DNA from: Saprospiraceae bacterium
Lineage (GTDB): Bacteria > Bacteroidota > Bacteroidia > Chitinophagales > Saprospiraceae
Assembly: GCA_013001595.1 (NCBI GenBank)
Contig: JABDMH010000129.1
Span: 57,929 to 121,928 of the forward strand
DNA: 64,000 nt
Reading direction: 5' to 3'
Part shown: positions 19,855-29,139 of the stretch, piece by piece
How the letters are laid out: every line of letters starts with the position of its first letter
Position numbering within the stretch: position 1 is the stretch's first letter
Position numbers and translations under genes: made by a program
Notes under the pieces: generated by a model
Database searches by the model: none
Told to the model about the DNA's origin: nothing
The model's input: the letters and a program-made list of their open reading frames with translations, nothing else

Positions 19855-21822
19855 TTAAATGATTCGCTCGTTTCCACCATCAATTGGAAGCTGAGCACCG
19901 GTCGTCTTCGCAAAAAGCGGTCCCAACATTGCCACGGCTAGATTCGCAACATCATTAGATGTCACTTCTGTCTGCAAGATGTTATTGGTCTTGTACTCTT
20001 GTACAGTCAAGCCGTAGTGTTTGGCCCTCGCTGCAAGGACTTCATCAGTCCATATGGCAGTGTCGTACACTGCATTGGGATGAAGGATGTTGACACGAAT
20101 GCCTTGACCGCCAAATTCCATAGCAGCGATTCTTCCGAGTTGCGTCAAGCCTGCTTTGGCAACGGAATATGCGGAAGCTCCTGGACCTGGAGCCGGAACA
20201 TTCTTCGACCCTATAATGACGATGGCTGGATCTACTCCTAGAGCCAGATAAGGTTGAGTTAATGTGAATAGTTTTTGCTGACTGGTTACATTTATATCTA
20301 AACTTTTACTCCAAGTGTCGTCATCCATTTTATTGATAGCGAAACTCTTAGGAAAGATTCCGGCGTTGGCAATGACCATGTCAAGGCCTCCAAAATGAAC
20401 AATCGTTTGCTTTAGAGCTTCTTCCATTTGACTACTGTCCGTGACGTCACAACGAATATCCAGCACTTCTTTTTGCGAGAATTCATGAACGCTTTCGCTG
20501 ATGTCTATAGCTGCGACTGCAGCTCCTTGGGCCAGCAGTGACTCTACACAAGCCTTGCCTATACCACTTGCCGCACCGGTCACCAAAGCTACTCTCCCTT
20601 GTAGTGCCTTTCGTTTTGCTCCCTTCTTCAACTTCTCTTGTTCTAAGCTCCAATACTCCATCTCGAAAAGGTCCTTCTTTGACAAGGCCTTCCAACCACC
20701 TAATTGCTCCGCTTGATGGATTGACTTCATGGTATGGGCGGTGATGTCATGGATTATATTCATGTTCTTTACGCTGTTCCCAAATGCCATTGTTCCTTTT
20801 CCTGGCCAGATTGCCCAGCGCGGAGCAGGATCTAGCTGTGTAAGATTACCCGGATTATGGTCTTCGAAATACTTGGCATAAGCATCGATGTATCGACCCA
20901 CATCTTCTACTGGATCAGACCCAACCATCAGGGGATTTCGCTTAGTACGAATGATATGATCGGGAGTGAGCGGTCCTCGATCTGCTATGTCTGTAATGTT
21001 GGGAAGCATGCTGTAGCTGACTGCCTTTCGATCGTGATTTAGACTTGCTAAGACGGGCATTTTCCATGCCTCTGACACCTCTTTGCGTACCCTAGCCATC
21101 GTAAGAAGATCTGGTTGTTGTGCAGTAGTATCGGGTAATTCGACTACCTCTTGAGTGGCGAGAAACTCCTCTGCTAAACTCACATTGCGCACCATCAAGT
21201 CGTAGCTGGCCTTAGCGTCGTCATGGAAGGTGAATATGCCGTGATTGAGCAATATCATACCTTCGATACTGCCCCAATCAAAATCTTTAGTCATCTCGTA
21301 GATCTTCTTTGCCAGGATGAAGCCAGGCATTACATATGGCACGATGAGCATATGATCGCCATAGATATTTCTGATGTGTTCTTCTCCATTGGGTGTATTA
21401 CTAATGGCCACGACCGCATCAGCATGCGTATGATCCACAAACTTAAAGGGGATCAAAGCATGCAAGATGGCTTCAACGGAAGGGTTTGGTGCTGATGGAT
21501 TTGTCATGGCCATTCTTTGGTATTTGACCATATCGATATCAGTGAGTGTCTCAAATTCGGCCATCTGCAGCAGTCTCGCTAGATTGACTGGCGCAAACCC
21601 TTCCGCTTTAATGGTAGCCAGATCCCATCCACTACCTTTGACATAAAGTATGTCTTCAGCTTCTCCAAACACATTGGTTTCGTTGATCTTTACGGAGGTG
21701 TTGCCACCACCATGCAGCACTAAGTCTGGCTCTTGACCTTGCAAATGCGAGGTATAAACTCTTAATTTCAATGGGTCTCCGTTACATGCATTGGCATCTG
21801 CTTCATTCCAGCGATTCTTCAT
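19855..21822 (-). CDS. bifunctional class II aldolase / short-chain dehydrogenase (RhaD-like)
   Basis: 655-residue fusion. The N-terminal class II aldolase domain (about 15-260) has LHGGGNTSVK and the zinc motif HTHAD at 131-135. The C-terminal SDR domain (about 415-655) has LVTGAASGIGK and the catalytic YSVAK. The family includes rhamnulose-1-phosphate aldolase/lactaldehyde dehydrogenase enzymes, so breakdown of a deoxysugar such as rhamnose or fucose is the likely role; no kinase or isomerase gene is beside it to confirm this. Single gene, 80 bp past the start of the DUF1549 protein on the same strand. Confidence 0.88.
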   Translation of the reverse strand: MKNRWNEADANACNGDPLKLRVYTSHLQGQEPDLVLHGGGNTSVKINETNVFGEAEDILYVKGSGWDLATIKAEGFAPVNLARLLQMAEFETLTDIDMVKYQRMAMTNPSAPNPSVEAILHALIPFKFVDHTHADAVVAISNTPNGEEHIRNIYGDHMLIVPYVMPGFILAKKIYEMTKDFDWGSIEGMILLNHGIFTFHDDAKASYDLMVRNVSLAEEFLATQEVVELPDTTAQQPDLLTMARVRKEVSEAWKMPVLASLNHDRKAVSYSMLPNITDIADRGPLTPDHIIRTKRNPLMVGSDPVEDVGRYIDAYAKYFEDHNPGNLTQLDPAPRWAIWPGKGTMAFGNSVKNMNIIHDITAHTMKSIHQAEQLGGWKALSKKDLFEMEYWSLEQEKLKKGAKRKALQGRVALVTGAASGIGKACVESLLAQGAAVAAIDISESVHEFSQKEVLDIRCDVTDSSQMEEALKQTIVHFGGLDMVIANAGIFPKSFAINKMDDDTWSKSLDINVTSQQKLFTLTQPYLALGVDPAIVIIGSKNVPAPGPGASAYSVAKAGLTQLGRIAAMEFGGQGIRVNILHPNAVYDTAIWTDEVLAARAKHYGLTVQEYKTNNILQTEVTSNDVANLAVAMLGPLFAKTTGAQLPIDGGNERII

Positions 21823-22178
21823 GGTGTCCTTATTGTGATTTTAACTGATTTGGTTGATAGATCGAGTCTTGTCTAGTGATCTGATCGCTGAAAAAGTGCT
21901 GATGATTCTTGTATTCATTCAGGAAAGCCATGCGAGTAACCAATCACTTACAAAATTGTTCCCATGTATAAGTGTTCTTGCCATAGCTCAGTGAGCATAG
22001 CAGTTATAGAATATGACCTTAGCACCATCAAGCACTTTCGGGCAGTCAGTATTAGGCCGCTAAATTAGCATTTCATTTTTTGTTTTACTGCCTTCGTATT
22101 GACCGCATAACTGACCAGATAGTCAAGTAGAGATGGACGCACCATTTTTAGTCCGACTGAAGGATACTTATGTAGTCA
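21823..22178. other. intergenic, about 350 bp
   Basis: No gene, RNA or clear terminator seen. Probably contains the promoter of the aldolase/dehydrogenase gene and the 3' end of the lectin transcript. Confidence 0.5.
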
Positions 22179-22910
22179 TTAATTCAGGCCGTATGATCTT
22201 CTGATCTCTTCTGTCTGAGGGCTGAAATGGGTAATTCGATCAAAACATACCTCATGAATATTATTGTATCGACCGGTAGCGGCAGTCATCCCCCAATAGA
22301 CTAGAGAATTTCCGCGAAAGACCTTGTTGACCAGATCAAAAGAAGTGGAGATGATTTCCGTACCGTCAATCTCCACGCTTAGTTTCTGTTCTGATGGTGA
22401 CCAGATGACATAAAAACCATGGCGTTGACAATCTTCAATATTGGGAATTTTCACAGGGCCGGCCAGATCATTCCAATGTCCAATTCGGCCATTGACCATG
22501 ATCGCGAGATGATCTTCCATTGGATCATTGAGATGTTCGTTTAGCCAAGTATCGATCTCGATACCGATGGATGGAGCTAGACCTGAATAGCCGATGCCTT
22601 CTCCCCTGTAGCCCAATCTATTGGGTTGTGGTGCAAATGCAAACACCATTCCGTCAGCACCTACTTCATCTTGACAGCCGGCCATGATGGACAATCGAAT
22701 GGAGAATGGCTTTTTCAGATCGATCGCATGCTTGTACCAAATCGATCCGGAAGAGTAATCGTTTTCCTCTGTAAGTCGGAAGCACTCGTCTTCGGTAAGA
22801 TAAGTATCTCCACTCATTGTGAAATCTTCAATCGTGGGTCGCTGGCCGATAGCTATCAAACAAAAACAAGTGAGTAGGATGCTTATTATTATAAAACGTC
22901 GCACAGCCAT
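22179..22910 (-). CDS. secreted L-type lectin domain protein
   Basis: 243 residues. Signal peptide (about 1-22, FIIISILLTCFCLIAIGQ) followed by a single legume/L-type lectin beta-sandwich. Diagnostic pieces: GADGMVFAFAPQPNRLG, GYSGLAPSIGIEIDTWLNEH with the metal/sugar-binding acidic residues, and DHLAIMVNGRIGHW. Such free-standing lectins are frequent in Bacteroidota and bind glycans outside the cell. No T9SS sorting domain at the C-terminus. Single gene; divergent from the TIM-barrel gene at 23063. Confidence 0.82.
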   Translation of the reverse strand: MAVRRFIIISILLTCFCLIAIGQRPTIEDFTMSGDTYLTEDECFRLTEENDYSSGSIWYKHAIDLKKPFSIRLSIMAGCQDEVGADGMVFAFAPQPNRLGYRGEGIGYSGLAPSIGIEIDTWLNEHLNDPMEDHLAIMVNGRIGHWNDLAGPVKIPNIEDCQRHGFYVIWSPSEQKLSVEIDGTEIISTSFDLVNKVFRGNSLVYWGMTAATGRYNNIHEVCFDRITHFSPQTEEIRRSYGLN

Positions 22911-23062
22911 CTTCGGGGGTTTATGTTCCTGCTATTCTAAGTTAACCGTTTTCTTGATCAGAAGTTCGATTCTTAATGACTGCCAAGGGCATTCCAAATC
23001 TTTTTAACTAAATTTCATGCCCTTTACACTAGAGCATATTTACATATAAAAATCAAGTCTTA

Positions 23063-23923
23063 ATGATCGTACCAAGAACTTCAAGAGCGGAAATTCTAAA
23101 GAAATTGAGGAAGAAAGTAGATGAAAAAATTCCAATTTTTATTGCCAGTGCTGGTGCTGGTTTGGTTGCTAGTTTGCTGGAAAAAGCTGGCGCAGATTGT
23201 ATAAATACTTTTTCTGGAGCCAGGCTGCGGTCTAATGGAATGGGGACCATGTCAATGATGTGGCCCATCCTCGATTCAAACAAACAAACCATTGACTACA
23301 CGCGGGAAGACATCATGCCTGCCATAAAGGGCGATTCTTTCATATGTGCCTGCCTAAATGCCAATGATCCACTCAAGGATATGCGATGTGTATTGCAAGA
23401 TCTCAAAAATATTGGCGTTTTTTCGGCTTCTAATATTGGTCCTTCCATAAGCTACGTCGATAAGGACAGTGAAATCTATCGCGTATTAACGAAGAGTGGT
23501 ATCACCTTTGAAAATGAAATTGAGTTGCTCAAATTGACCAAAGAGATGGACATGGTGTCTATTGGCCTGGCCTTTGACGAAGAGGATAGTCTAAAGATGG
23601 TTGCAGAAGCACAACCGGACGTATTTTGCTTTCATGCCGGTACGACTAAGGGCGGTCTACGTGGCTACGACTCGGGAGAGACCATCGAAGAAACAGCTGC
23701 TCGCTCAGAAGAAGTCTATGCACAGCTACGCAAGCTTAAGCCAGATGTGATGCTAATAGCTCATGGTGCAGCTTTAGAAAACCCAGTTGATGCACAGTAT
23801 ATTCTGGATAACACATCTTGTGACGGGATCTGGACCGGATCCTCCACAGAACGCATCCCTATCGAAAGGGCCGTATATAAAACTGCCAAAGAGTTTGCAG
23901 ATTTGAGGTTTCCTTCCAAATAA
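23063..23923 (+). CDS. phosphoenolpyruvate hydrolase-like TIM-barrel protein
   Basis: 286 residues of the PEP_hydrolase (TIM-barrel signal-transduction) family. Characteristic parts: ASAGAGLVASLLEKAGADCINTFSGAR, NANDPLKD, VFSASNIGPS and FCFHAGTTKGGLRGYDSGET. In plants the same domain is fused C-terminal to a Tm-1-like ATP-binding domain; here the Tm-1-like domain is encoded by the next gene, 9 bp downstream, so the two probably form one complex. First gene of a three-gene operon. The reaction is unknown; the family name rests on fold similarity to PEP-utilising enzymes. Confidence 0.85.
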   Translation: MIVPRTSRAEILKKLRKKVDEKIPIFIASAGAGLVASLLEKAGADCINTFSGARLRSNGMGTMSMMWPILDSNKQTIDYTREDIMPAIKGDSFICACLNANDPLKDMRCVLQDLKNIGVFSASNIGPSISYVDKDSEIYRVLTKSGITFENEIELLKLTKEMDMVSIGLAFDEEDSLKMVAEAQPDVFCFHAGTTKGGLRGYDSGETIEETAARSEEVYAQLRKLKPDVMLIAHGAALENPVDAQYILDNTSCDGIWTGSSTERIPIERAVYKTAKEFADLRFPSK

Positions 23924-23932
23924 CTATAAGTC

Positions 23933-25153
23933 ATGAGCAAGACCATTGCTGTACTAGTTACCCTAGACACGAAAGACCAGGAGGCTGGTTATCTAAAGGA
24001 CCAGATAGAATCACGTGGACATACTGCACTGCTGATGGACATCGGTGTGATCGGCAAACCGGGTATTCCGGCGGATATTTCACGAGCAGAAATTGCGGCG
24101 GCAGGCGGACAAGCTCTAGAACAACTCCTAGCCAATCCTACCAGAGAGGAGGCCGGTCCCATAATGGTTGGGGGCAGTAGAAAAATCCTGCTCGATAAGA
24201 TCGATAAAAATGAAGTGCACGCTGTCCTTGGACTTGGTGGCACACAGGGCACATCTAGTTGTTGTGATATTATGCAGGCATTGCCGTATGGCTTTCCCAA
24301 GATTATGGTTTCTACCGTTGCTTCTGGCGATACTTCAAGTTTTGTAGGCATTAAGGACATCACTATGATGTTTTCAGTAAGTGATATCCTAAAGTTAAAT
24401 CCCTTTACTCGCAAAGTACTGGCCAATGCTGCTGCGGCTGCTTGTGGGATGGCAGAATCAGAATCGATCTTTGATATGCACAAGGGAGACAAGCCCTTGA
24501 TCGGTATGTCAAATCTGGGTGTATTGACGCAAGGATCGATCGAAGCCATCAAGTATTTTGAAGATGCGGGTTATGAGGTCATTGTATTTCATGCAGTTGG
24601 GTCGGGTGGCAAAGCCATGGAGCAAATGATGAAAGAAGGCATCATAGGTGCGGTATTTGACTATGCAATGGGCGAGATTGCCGATGATGTTTTTGGTGTG
24701 CTTAGAGCTGGAGGACCGGAGCGATTGACGGTAGCTGGCAAGCTGGGCCTACCCCAAGTACTTTGTCCTGGTGGAGCTGAGCATTTGGGTATTTTAGTGC
24801 CGGCAAATCATGTGCCAGATGAATATAAGGATCATAAGTACGTTTTTCACAGCCCGGTCGTTTTCGTGCCCAGACTGAATGAAGAAGAGATCTGCAGAGT
24901 CGCTGACGATATCATTCAACGACTAAGTCATACCAAGGATAAGGCATATTTCATGATTCCATTGAAAGGAGTTGGTAGGTACTCTATTCCAGGAGCTGCA
25001 CTAGAGGATAAAAGTTCTGATCGGGCATTTTTTGAACGGCTAAAATCCGGTCTTCCACCAAATATCGAGGTCGTTGAGCGAGATCTGCATGCAGAAGAAC
25101 CGGCTTTTGTAAAGGAAGCAGTGGATCGACTCATTTCATTAATCGAAGCATAG
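23933..25153 (+). CDS. Tm-1-like ATP-binding domain protein (UPF0261)
   Basis: 406 residues, the usual length of the UPF0261 family. The N-terminus has VLVTLDTKDQEAGYLKDQI; the middle has LGLGGTQGTSSCCDIM (nucleotide-binding glycine-rich region), IMVSTVASGDTSSFVG and VFHAVGSGGKAMEQM; the C-terminus has GIEYS-type residues IPLKGVGRYSIPGA. Homologous to the N-terminal domain of the tomato Tm-1 resistance protein, which binds ATP. Sits 9 bp after the TIM-barrel gene and 23 bp before the creatininase-like gene. Function in bacteria unknown. Confidence 0.88.
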   Translation: MSKTIAVLVTLDTKDQEAGYLKDQIESRGHTALLMDIGVIGKPGIPADISRAEIAAAGGQALEQLLANPTREEAGPIMVGGSRKILLDKIDKNEVHAVLGLGGTQGTSSCCDIMQALPYGFPKIMVSTVASGDTSSFVGIKDITMMFSVSDILKLNPFTRKVLANAAAAACGMAESESIFDMHKGDKPLIGMSNLGVLTQGSIEAIKYFEDAGYEVIVFHAVGSGGKAMEQMMKEGIIGAVFDYAMGEIADDVFGVLRAGGPERLTVAGKLGLPQVLCPGGAEHLGILVPANHVPDEYKDHKYVFHSPVVFVPRLNEEEICRVADDIIQRLSHTKDKAYFMIPLKGVGRYSIPGAALEDKSSDRAFFERLKSGLPPNIEVVERDLHAEEPAFVKEAVDRLISLIEA

Positions 25154-25176
25154 CAGACTTCAAAGGATAGCATCAT

Positions 25177-25917
25177 ATGGGAGCAGGGACTAGACAACTA
25201 GAGCTATTGCATCCGGATCAGATCTATGCTGCCCTTGACAAGGATTCCATCATCTATGTGCCACTGGGAGCCATAGAATGGCATGGTCGGCACCTACCCA
25301 TTGGGTTGGATAGTATGACTGCCCATCATGTCTGTCTTAGGGTAGCCGAGGTCAGTGGGGGACTGGTTATGCCCCCTTTATATTATGGTATGACAGGGAG
25401 CATCGGCCACCATCCATGGACCATTTTATTGGAGAAGGAGGATACCTTTCTCTCCATTTTGAGAGACACCTTAAAAAGACTTGAGGATTTTGGAGTGGAG
25501 TTGGCTGTAGTTTTCTCAGGGCATTTTGGCCGGAGGCAACTTGCGGCGCTGAATAAACTGAAATCCGAGTGGCAGGGTGAGGCGCATGCCATGCGCTTAC
25601 TCGTCCAGTCTATTAATGCATGTCCTGCTGCAGCTTTGGAGGGAGATCACGGAGCCATTTTTGAGACTTCGCTTCTAGCAAAGTTGGTTCCTGAGTTGGT
25701 TGACCTGAATAAATTACCTGATGTTCATGAGCATCCTGCCAATGATCCCGAGGGCAACAGTTGGGGAGATCATCGACGCGACCCAGATAATGTATTGTTC
25801 GGCATATTGGGAGATGATCCTCGGCACTACGATGAAAAACAAGCGGAAAAGCTGCTCTCTACTTTGACCAATTGGATGATAAAATTAGTCGAAGACGAAA
25901 AATCACAGATAAAATAA
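25177..25917 (+). CDS. creatininase family amidohydrolase-like protein
   Basis: 246 residues. The family metal-binding motif is seen in PLGAIEWHGRHLPIGLDSMTAHH (Glu34, His36, Asp45 by position); later FSGHFGRR, EGDHGAIFETSLL and the terminal region also fit. Creatininase-fold enzymes hydrolyse cyclic amides or act on formamides in cofactor pathways. Third gene of the operon with the TIM-barrel and Tm-1-like proteins, which suggests a shared small-molecule degradation pathway; substrate unknown. Confidence 0.87.
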   Translation: MGAGTRQLELLHPDQIYAALDKDSIIYVPLGAIEWHGRHLPIGLDSMTAHHVCLRVAEVSGGLVMPPLYYGMTGSIGHHPWTILLEKEDTFLSILRDTLKRLEDFGVELAVVFSGHFGRRQLAALNKLKSEWQGEAHAMRLLVQSINACPAAALEGDHGAIFETSLLAKLVPELVDLNKLPDVHEHPANDPEGNSWGDHRRDPDNVLFGILGDDPRHYDEKQAEKLLSTLTNWMIKLVEDEKSQIK

Positions 25918-25975
25918 AAAAGGGCCCTCGAACATGTAGTCAATGGCACCGAGGTTAAATCGAACTGGGCTTTTT
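25916..25975. terminator. weak terminator candidate between convergent genes
   Basis: Plus strand shows AAAAAGGGCCC, then CCTCG (25926-25930) / CGAGG (25950-25954), then GGGCTTTTT. The A5...T5 ends could pair with a two-base bulge. Lies between the convergent creatininase and START genes. Confidence 0.35.
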
Positions 25976-25994
25976 GCAAGCAATACGGGATTAA

Positions 25995-26645
25995 TTAGTC
26001 GAGGACGAGTTCATCCATGTCTCCTGGTCGCATGGCTTGTAGATTTACTATGGTATCATAGGGATTGTCAGGGCTTAGCAGATTGATGATCCAACTTGGA
26101 ACTTTCCCGCCTTTGTCTACAGTGAGGTAGTAAGTGATCTCAACTTCATCTTCGTTGACAGGCTTAAGTCTCCAGCTAGCAAATGCCTGTAAGACACTAC
26201 CTTGCAATAGTTTATCAGGCATCGTATTGGTCGAACAAACTTGCTTGTAAACCAGACTTCCATCGCGCTCATCCCATCCTTTTTCTACCCGCCACATAAG
26301 ATCGTGGTTTTTGGCAGGCCAGGGCAATTTGGTCCTCGACTGAAAATGATATTTCTTATCCGATATTTCGTGGACCAGCTTTGCGGTTTTAATGCTTGCT
26401 TGCCATTCTGGGTATTCTTCGATATTGTCAAATATGACTTCCAGGCTATCAAAAGGAACACTGAGGGTGGCACATGCCTTGAAACCCCTGACCCGCATAT
26501 CTGCAGATCGATGTATGTAAACCTCAATGCCGTCTTTCTCTAATGCCAATTGCCAACTCGAAATATGTTGTGCGGATATAGGGCTGCCTATTAGACACAT
26601 CAGAATAAAAGACAATATGTAGTGTAGAGTAGGTCTTCTCCTCAT
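25995..26645 (-). CDS. secreted START-domain protein
   Basis: About 216 residues from the ATG at 26645, which gives a normal signal peptide (RRRPTLHYILSFILMCLIGSPISAQ is a basic n-region followed by a hydrophobic core and AQ end). The mature protein is a START-like lipid-binding domain: LEKDGIEVYIHRSADM, FDNIEEYPEWQASI and the conserved KLPWPAKNHDLMW. An ATG at 26678 would add 11 residues without benefit. Such exported START proteins are common in Bacteroidota and gammaproteobacteria; the ligand is unknown. Single gene. Confidence 0.82.
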   Translation of the reverse strand: MRRRPTLHYILSFILMCLIGSPISAQHISSWQLALEKDGIEVYIHRSADMRVRGFKACATLSVPFDSLEVIFDNIEEYPEWQASIKTAKLVHEISDKKYHFQSRTKLPWPAKNHDLMWRVEKGWDERDGSLVYKQVCSTNTMPDKLLQGSVLQAFASWRLKPVNEDEVEITYYLTVDKGGKVPSWIINLLSPDNPYDTIVNLQAMRPGDMDELVLD

Positions 26646-26795
26646 ACGCAAATTATCTCGGGTGAGACCAAGACGCACTATAGTTTTGAGGCGGATCGCT
26701 GTTCCAGAAGCGGAGGAGACCTAGAAAGTCTCGGGGAGATTGATAACAATAATGATGCCATTTAGTACCGGAACGATACAGATGGTTTGAATAAA

Positions 26796-27533
26796 TCAGC
26801 TTATACTCACGAATTGAAGGAAATCGAGTGTCATCATCAGAGTGGGACGATCATAAAAACGTGAATTATGTAGAATACGAGCATATTGCTTCGGCAGCTC
26901 CCCATTTTTAAGGATAAAGGAATGGATAATGCGGGCAACTTTCATGTAGCGGTCAATTTCATATTCTGCCGGTAGCTTGGTAGACCCCAACTTCTTAAGG
27001 GCTTTTACAAACACATCATACTCGAAGAGGCAATAGTCCTCTGGGTAACGCAGTGCGAGGTACATACATATCGATTTGGTACTATGATGATGGGCATTGA
27101 AGCGACCATCTTTAGATCGCAGTTGGAGGAGCAATTCATCACAATGCACTTTAAAGCGATCGATGCGCATAACTAGGTCTCGGTCTTCAGTAAAGAGGTC
27201 TCTGAAGGCAAGCCTTACGTAGTCTGGATTTATTGCTATAAATTCGAGCATCATGGATTTGACACTATGGCGACTTCCTCCCCACAGTCTATTGGAGAGT
27301 GTGCTACTGAGGGCGTGACTAAACATCTGGCTGAGGTTTTCTGTACCGAGATTCCAATGTGTTTGAAAATTTTGGATGCACTCAAACCGGTACAATTCAT
27401 CTTCAGGATAGCCCTGTTTAAGGTGTGATACAAATGCATTGGCATGCTGATTAATCAAGTCAACTTTCATAGCATAGAAGTCTTCAAAATTAGGTGCCTT
27501 TACTTGATGGTGATGACAATCAAAGGTATCCAT
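26796..27533 (-). CDS. orphan protein resembling the N-terminal domain of McrB-type AAA proteins
   Basis: 245 residues, no signal peptide. The second half (about 105-215) has INPDYVRLAFRDLFTEDRDL, FKVHCDELL, HHHSTKSICMYLALRYPEDY and FVKALKKLG, a pattern I recognise from the region upstream of the AAA+ GTPase in many Bacteroidota McrB-like restriction proteins. No Walker motifs are present and no AAA or nuclease gene lies next to it, so it is either a free-standing relative or a remnant. Recognition is from memory of the pattern only. Divergent from the arylsulfotransferase-like gene. Confidence 0.5.
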   Translation of the reverse strand: MDTFDCHHHQVKAPNFEDFYAMKVDLINQHANAFVSHLKQGYPEDELYRFECIQNFQTHWNLGTENLSQMFSHALSSTLSNRLWGGSRHSVKSMMLEFIAINPDYVRLAFRDLFTEDRDLVMRIDRFKVHCDELLLQLRSKDGRFNAHHHSTKSICMYLALRYPEDYCLFEYDVFVKALKKLGSTKLPAEYEIDRYMKVARIIHSFILKNGELPKQYARILHNSRFYDRPTLMMTLDFLQFVSIS

Positions 27534-27634
27534 TTGCTGAAGAGAACCTTTCCTGCTATTTGCATGAAGGACCTATTAAACGCTATCGGAAGGTCGGGAG
27601 CATTTGTAATGTCTACCTTACATTCTCTAAATGT

Positions 27635-29066
27635 TTGAAAAAGCTTGCGGATTCAAGGAAGGTTTTGTTACCCATCCTGTTTCTATTCTTTGTCGGGGCC
27701 TGTGTTACTGCGGACAATGGAGATATCAGTGATCCGAGTGCAAAACCGAGTTCGGAGAAAGACTTAGCAGGTTTATACAAACCAAGGGGCCTTATTCAGC
27801 GTACATCAGAAGCTACTCCCGGATTTGTTCTATTCACACCGAATATGTCTGATCAAACCTATTTGATTGATTTGGATGGAGAAGTTGTTCATACTTGGAG
27901 TTCGGTATACAGTGCGGGAGGAGGATTATACTTGCTGCCCAACGGAAACTTGCTTCGGGGGGGGACGGGAGCCAGAAGTTCCTCGTTTTGGAGCGGGAGG
28001 CCAAGGGAGAAGGTTGCAAGAGATTGCACCCGATGGCACTTTGATTTGGGACTATGTATCCGCTACGGATACAAATTTATTGCATCACGATGTGGCTGTG
28101 TTGCCCAACGGAAATATACCAGCGATCGCATACGAACATGTCTTTGCTGAACGTAGCTCTACATTGGGTAGGAAACCGGATCAGATACCGGAGCAAGGAT
28201 TATGGACAGATGTGATTTTTGAACTAGAGCCGATTCGACCCGATGGTGCAGAAATCGTATGGCAGTGGCATATGCTTGATCATGTGGTCCAGGATTTCGA
28301 TCCAGGTTTACCCTCATACGGACAAATTGCCGAACATCCAGAGCTCGTGGACATCAATATTGGTGGGCTGATTCAGCAAGGGACGCAGGCTGATCTAGAT
28401 AAGCGAAGGGCTGAAAATAGATTGCCTCCTAATGCGTCCTTAAGAAACGTGGGTTCCGATTTGATGTACAGCAATGCCATCAACTACATTGCAAACTTAG
28501 ATCAGATTGTGATTAGTAGCCACAACTTCAGCGAAATCTGGATATTAGATCAAAGCCTACTACAGAGCAGGCGGCTGGCCACAATGGAGGTCGCTGGGGT
28601 AGAGGTGGAGATATTCTCTATCGATGGGGTAATCCGGCCGTATATGGTCAGGGGAGCGGATGCTGATCAGAAACTTCACCATCAGCATGATGTTAAGTGG
28701 ATTCCCAACGGATTTAAGGGAGCAGGGAGACTCATAGTGTTCAACAATCAAGTGCCAAGTGAAAATGGTCCGTATTCGCAAGTTAGCGAAATCGATCCTC
28801 CCCAAGATGATCTAGGTCATGACGTAATCGAAGATGGCAAACCCTTTGGACCCACAGAACCTGTGCGGGTGTATACAGCTGCAGATACTATTTCCTTTTA
28901 CACCGGTTTTATATCTGGGGCACAGCGCTTGTCAAATGGACATACTTTAGTCACTTCTGGACCTCATGGAAGATTCTTTGAGATTGATGAAGAGCATAAC
29001 ACGGTGTGGGAATACTGGAGTCCGTATTCTGGAGAAGTACGCTTGCCTGATGGATCCTTTCCGTAA
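27635..29066 (+). pseudogene. arylsulfotransferase (ASST)-like lipoprotein gene, frameshifted at a G8 run
   Basis: One coding sequence split over two frames. The first part, best started at TTG 27635, gives a lipoprotein signal (LPILFLFFVGAC) and the ASST-like opening TPNMSDQTYLIDLDGEVVHTW and LLPNGNLLRGG. At the eight-G run 27957-27964 the frame must drop one G to continue as REPEVPRFGAGGQG, then APDGTLIWDYV, LLHHDVAVLPNGN and so on to the stop at 29064-29066. With seven Gs the protein would be 476 residues, with intact arylsulfotransferase-type beta-propeller repeats (YMVRGADADQKLHHQHD, SGAQRLSNGHTLVT). No other lesions are visible, so this is a sequencing error, a fresh mutation, or a slippery switch site. 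Confidence 0.8.
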
Positions 29067-29139
29067 CCAATAGGTGTAAATATTTATGGTGTGTTTAGGG
29101 CGACACATATCCCCATGGATCATCCGGATATTACGAAAA

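Noticed and set aside
23989..24552. 187-codon antisense frame in the Tm-1-like gene
   Set aside because: Shadow of the real gene in another frame; composition (Ser/Ala-rich) is that of a reverse-complement frame.
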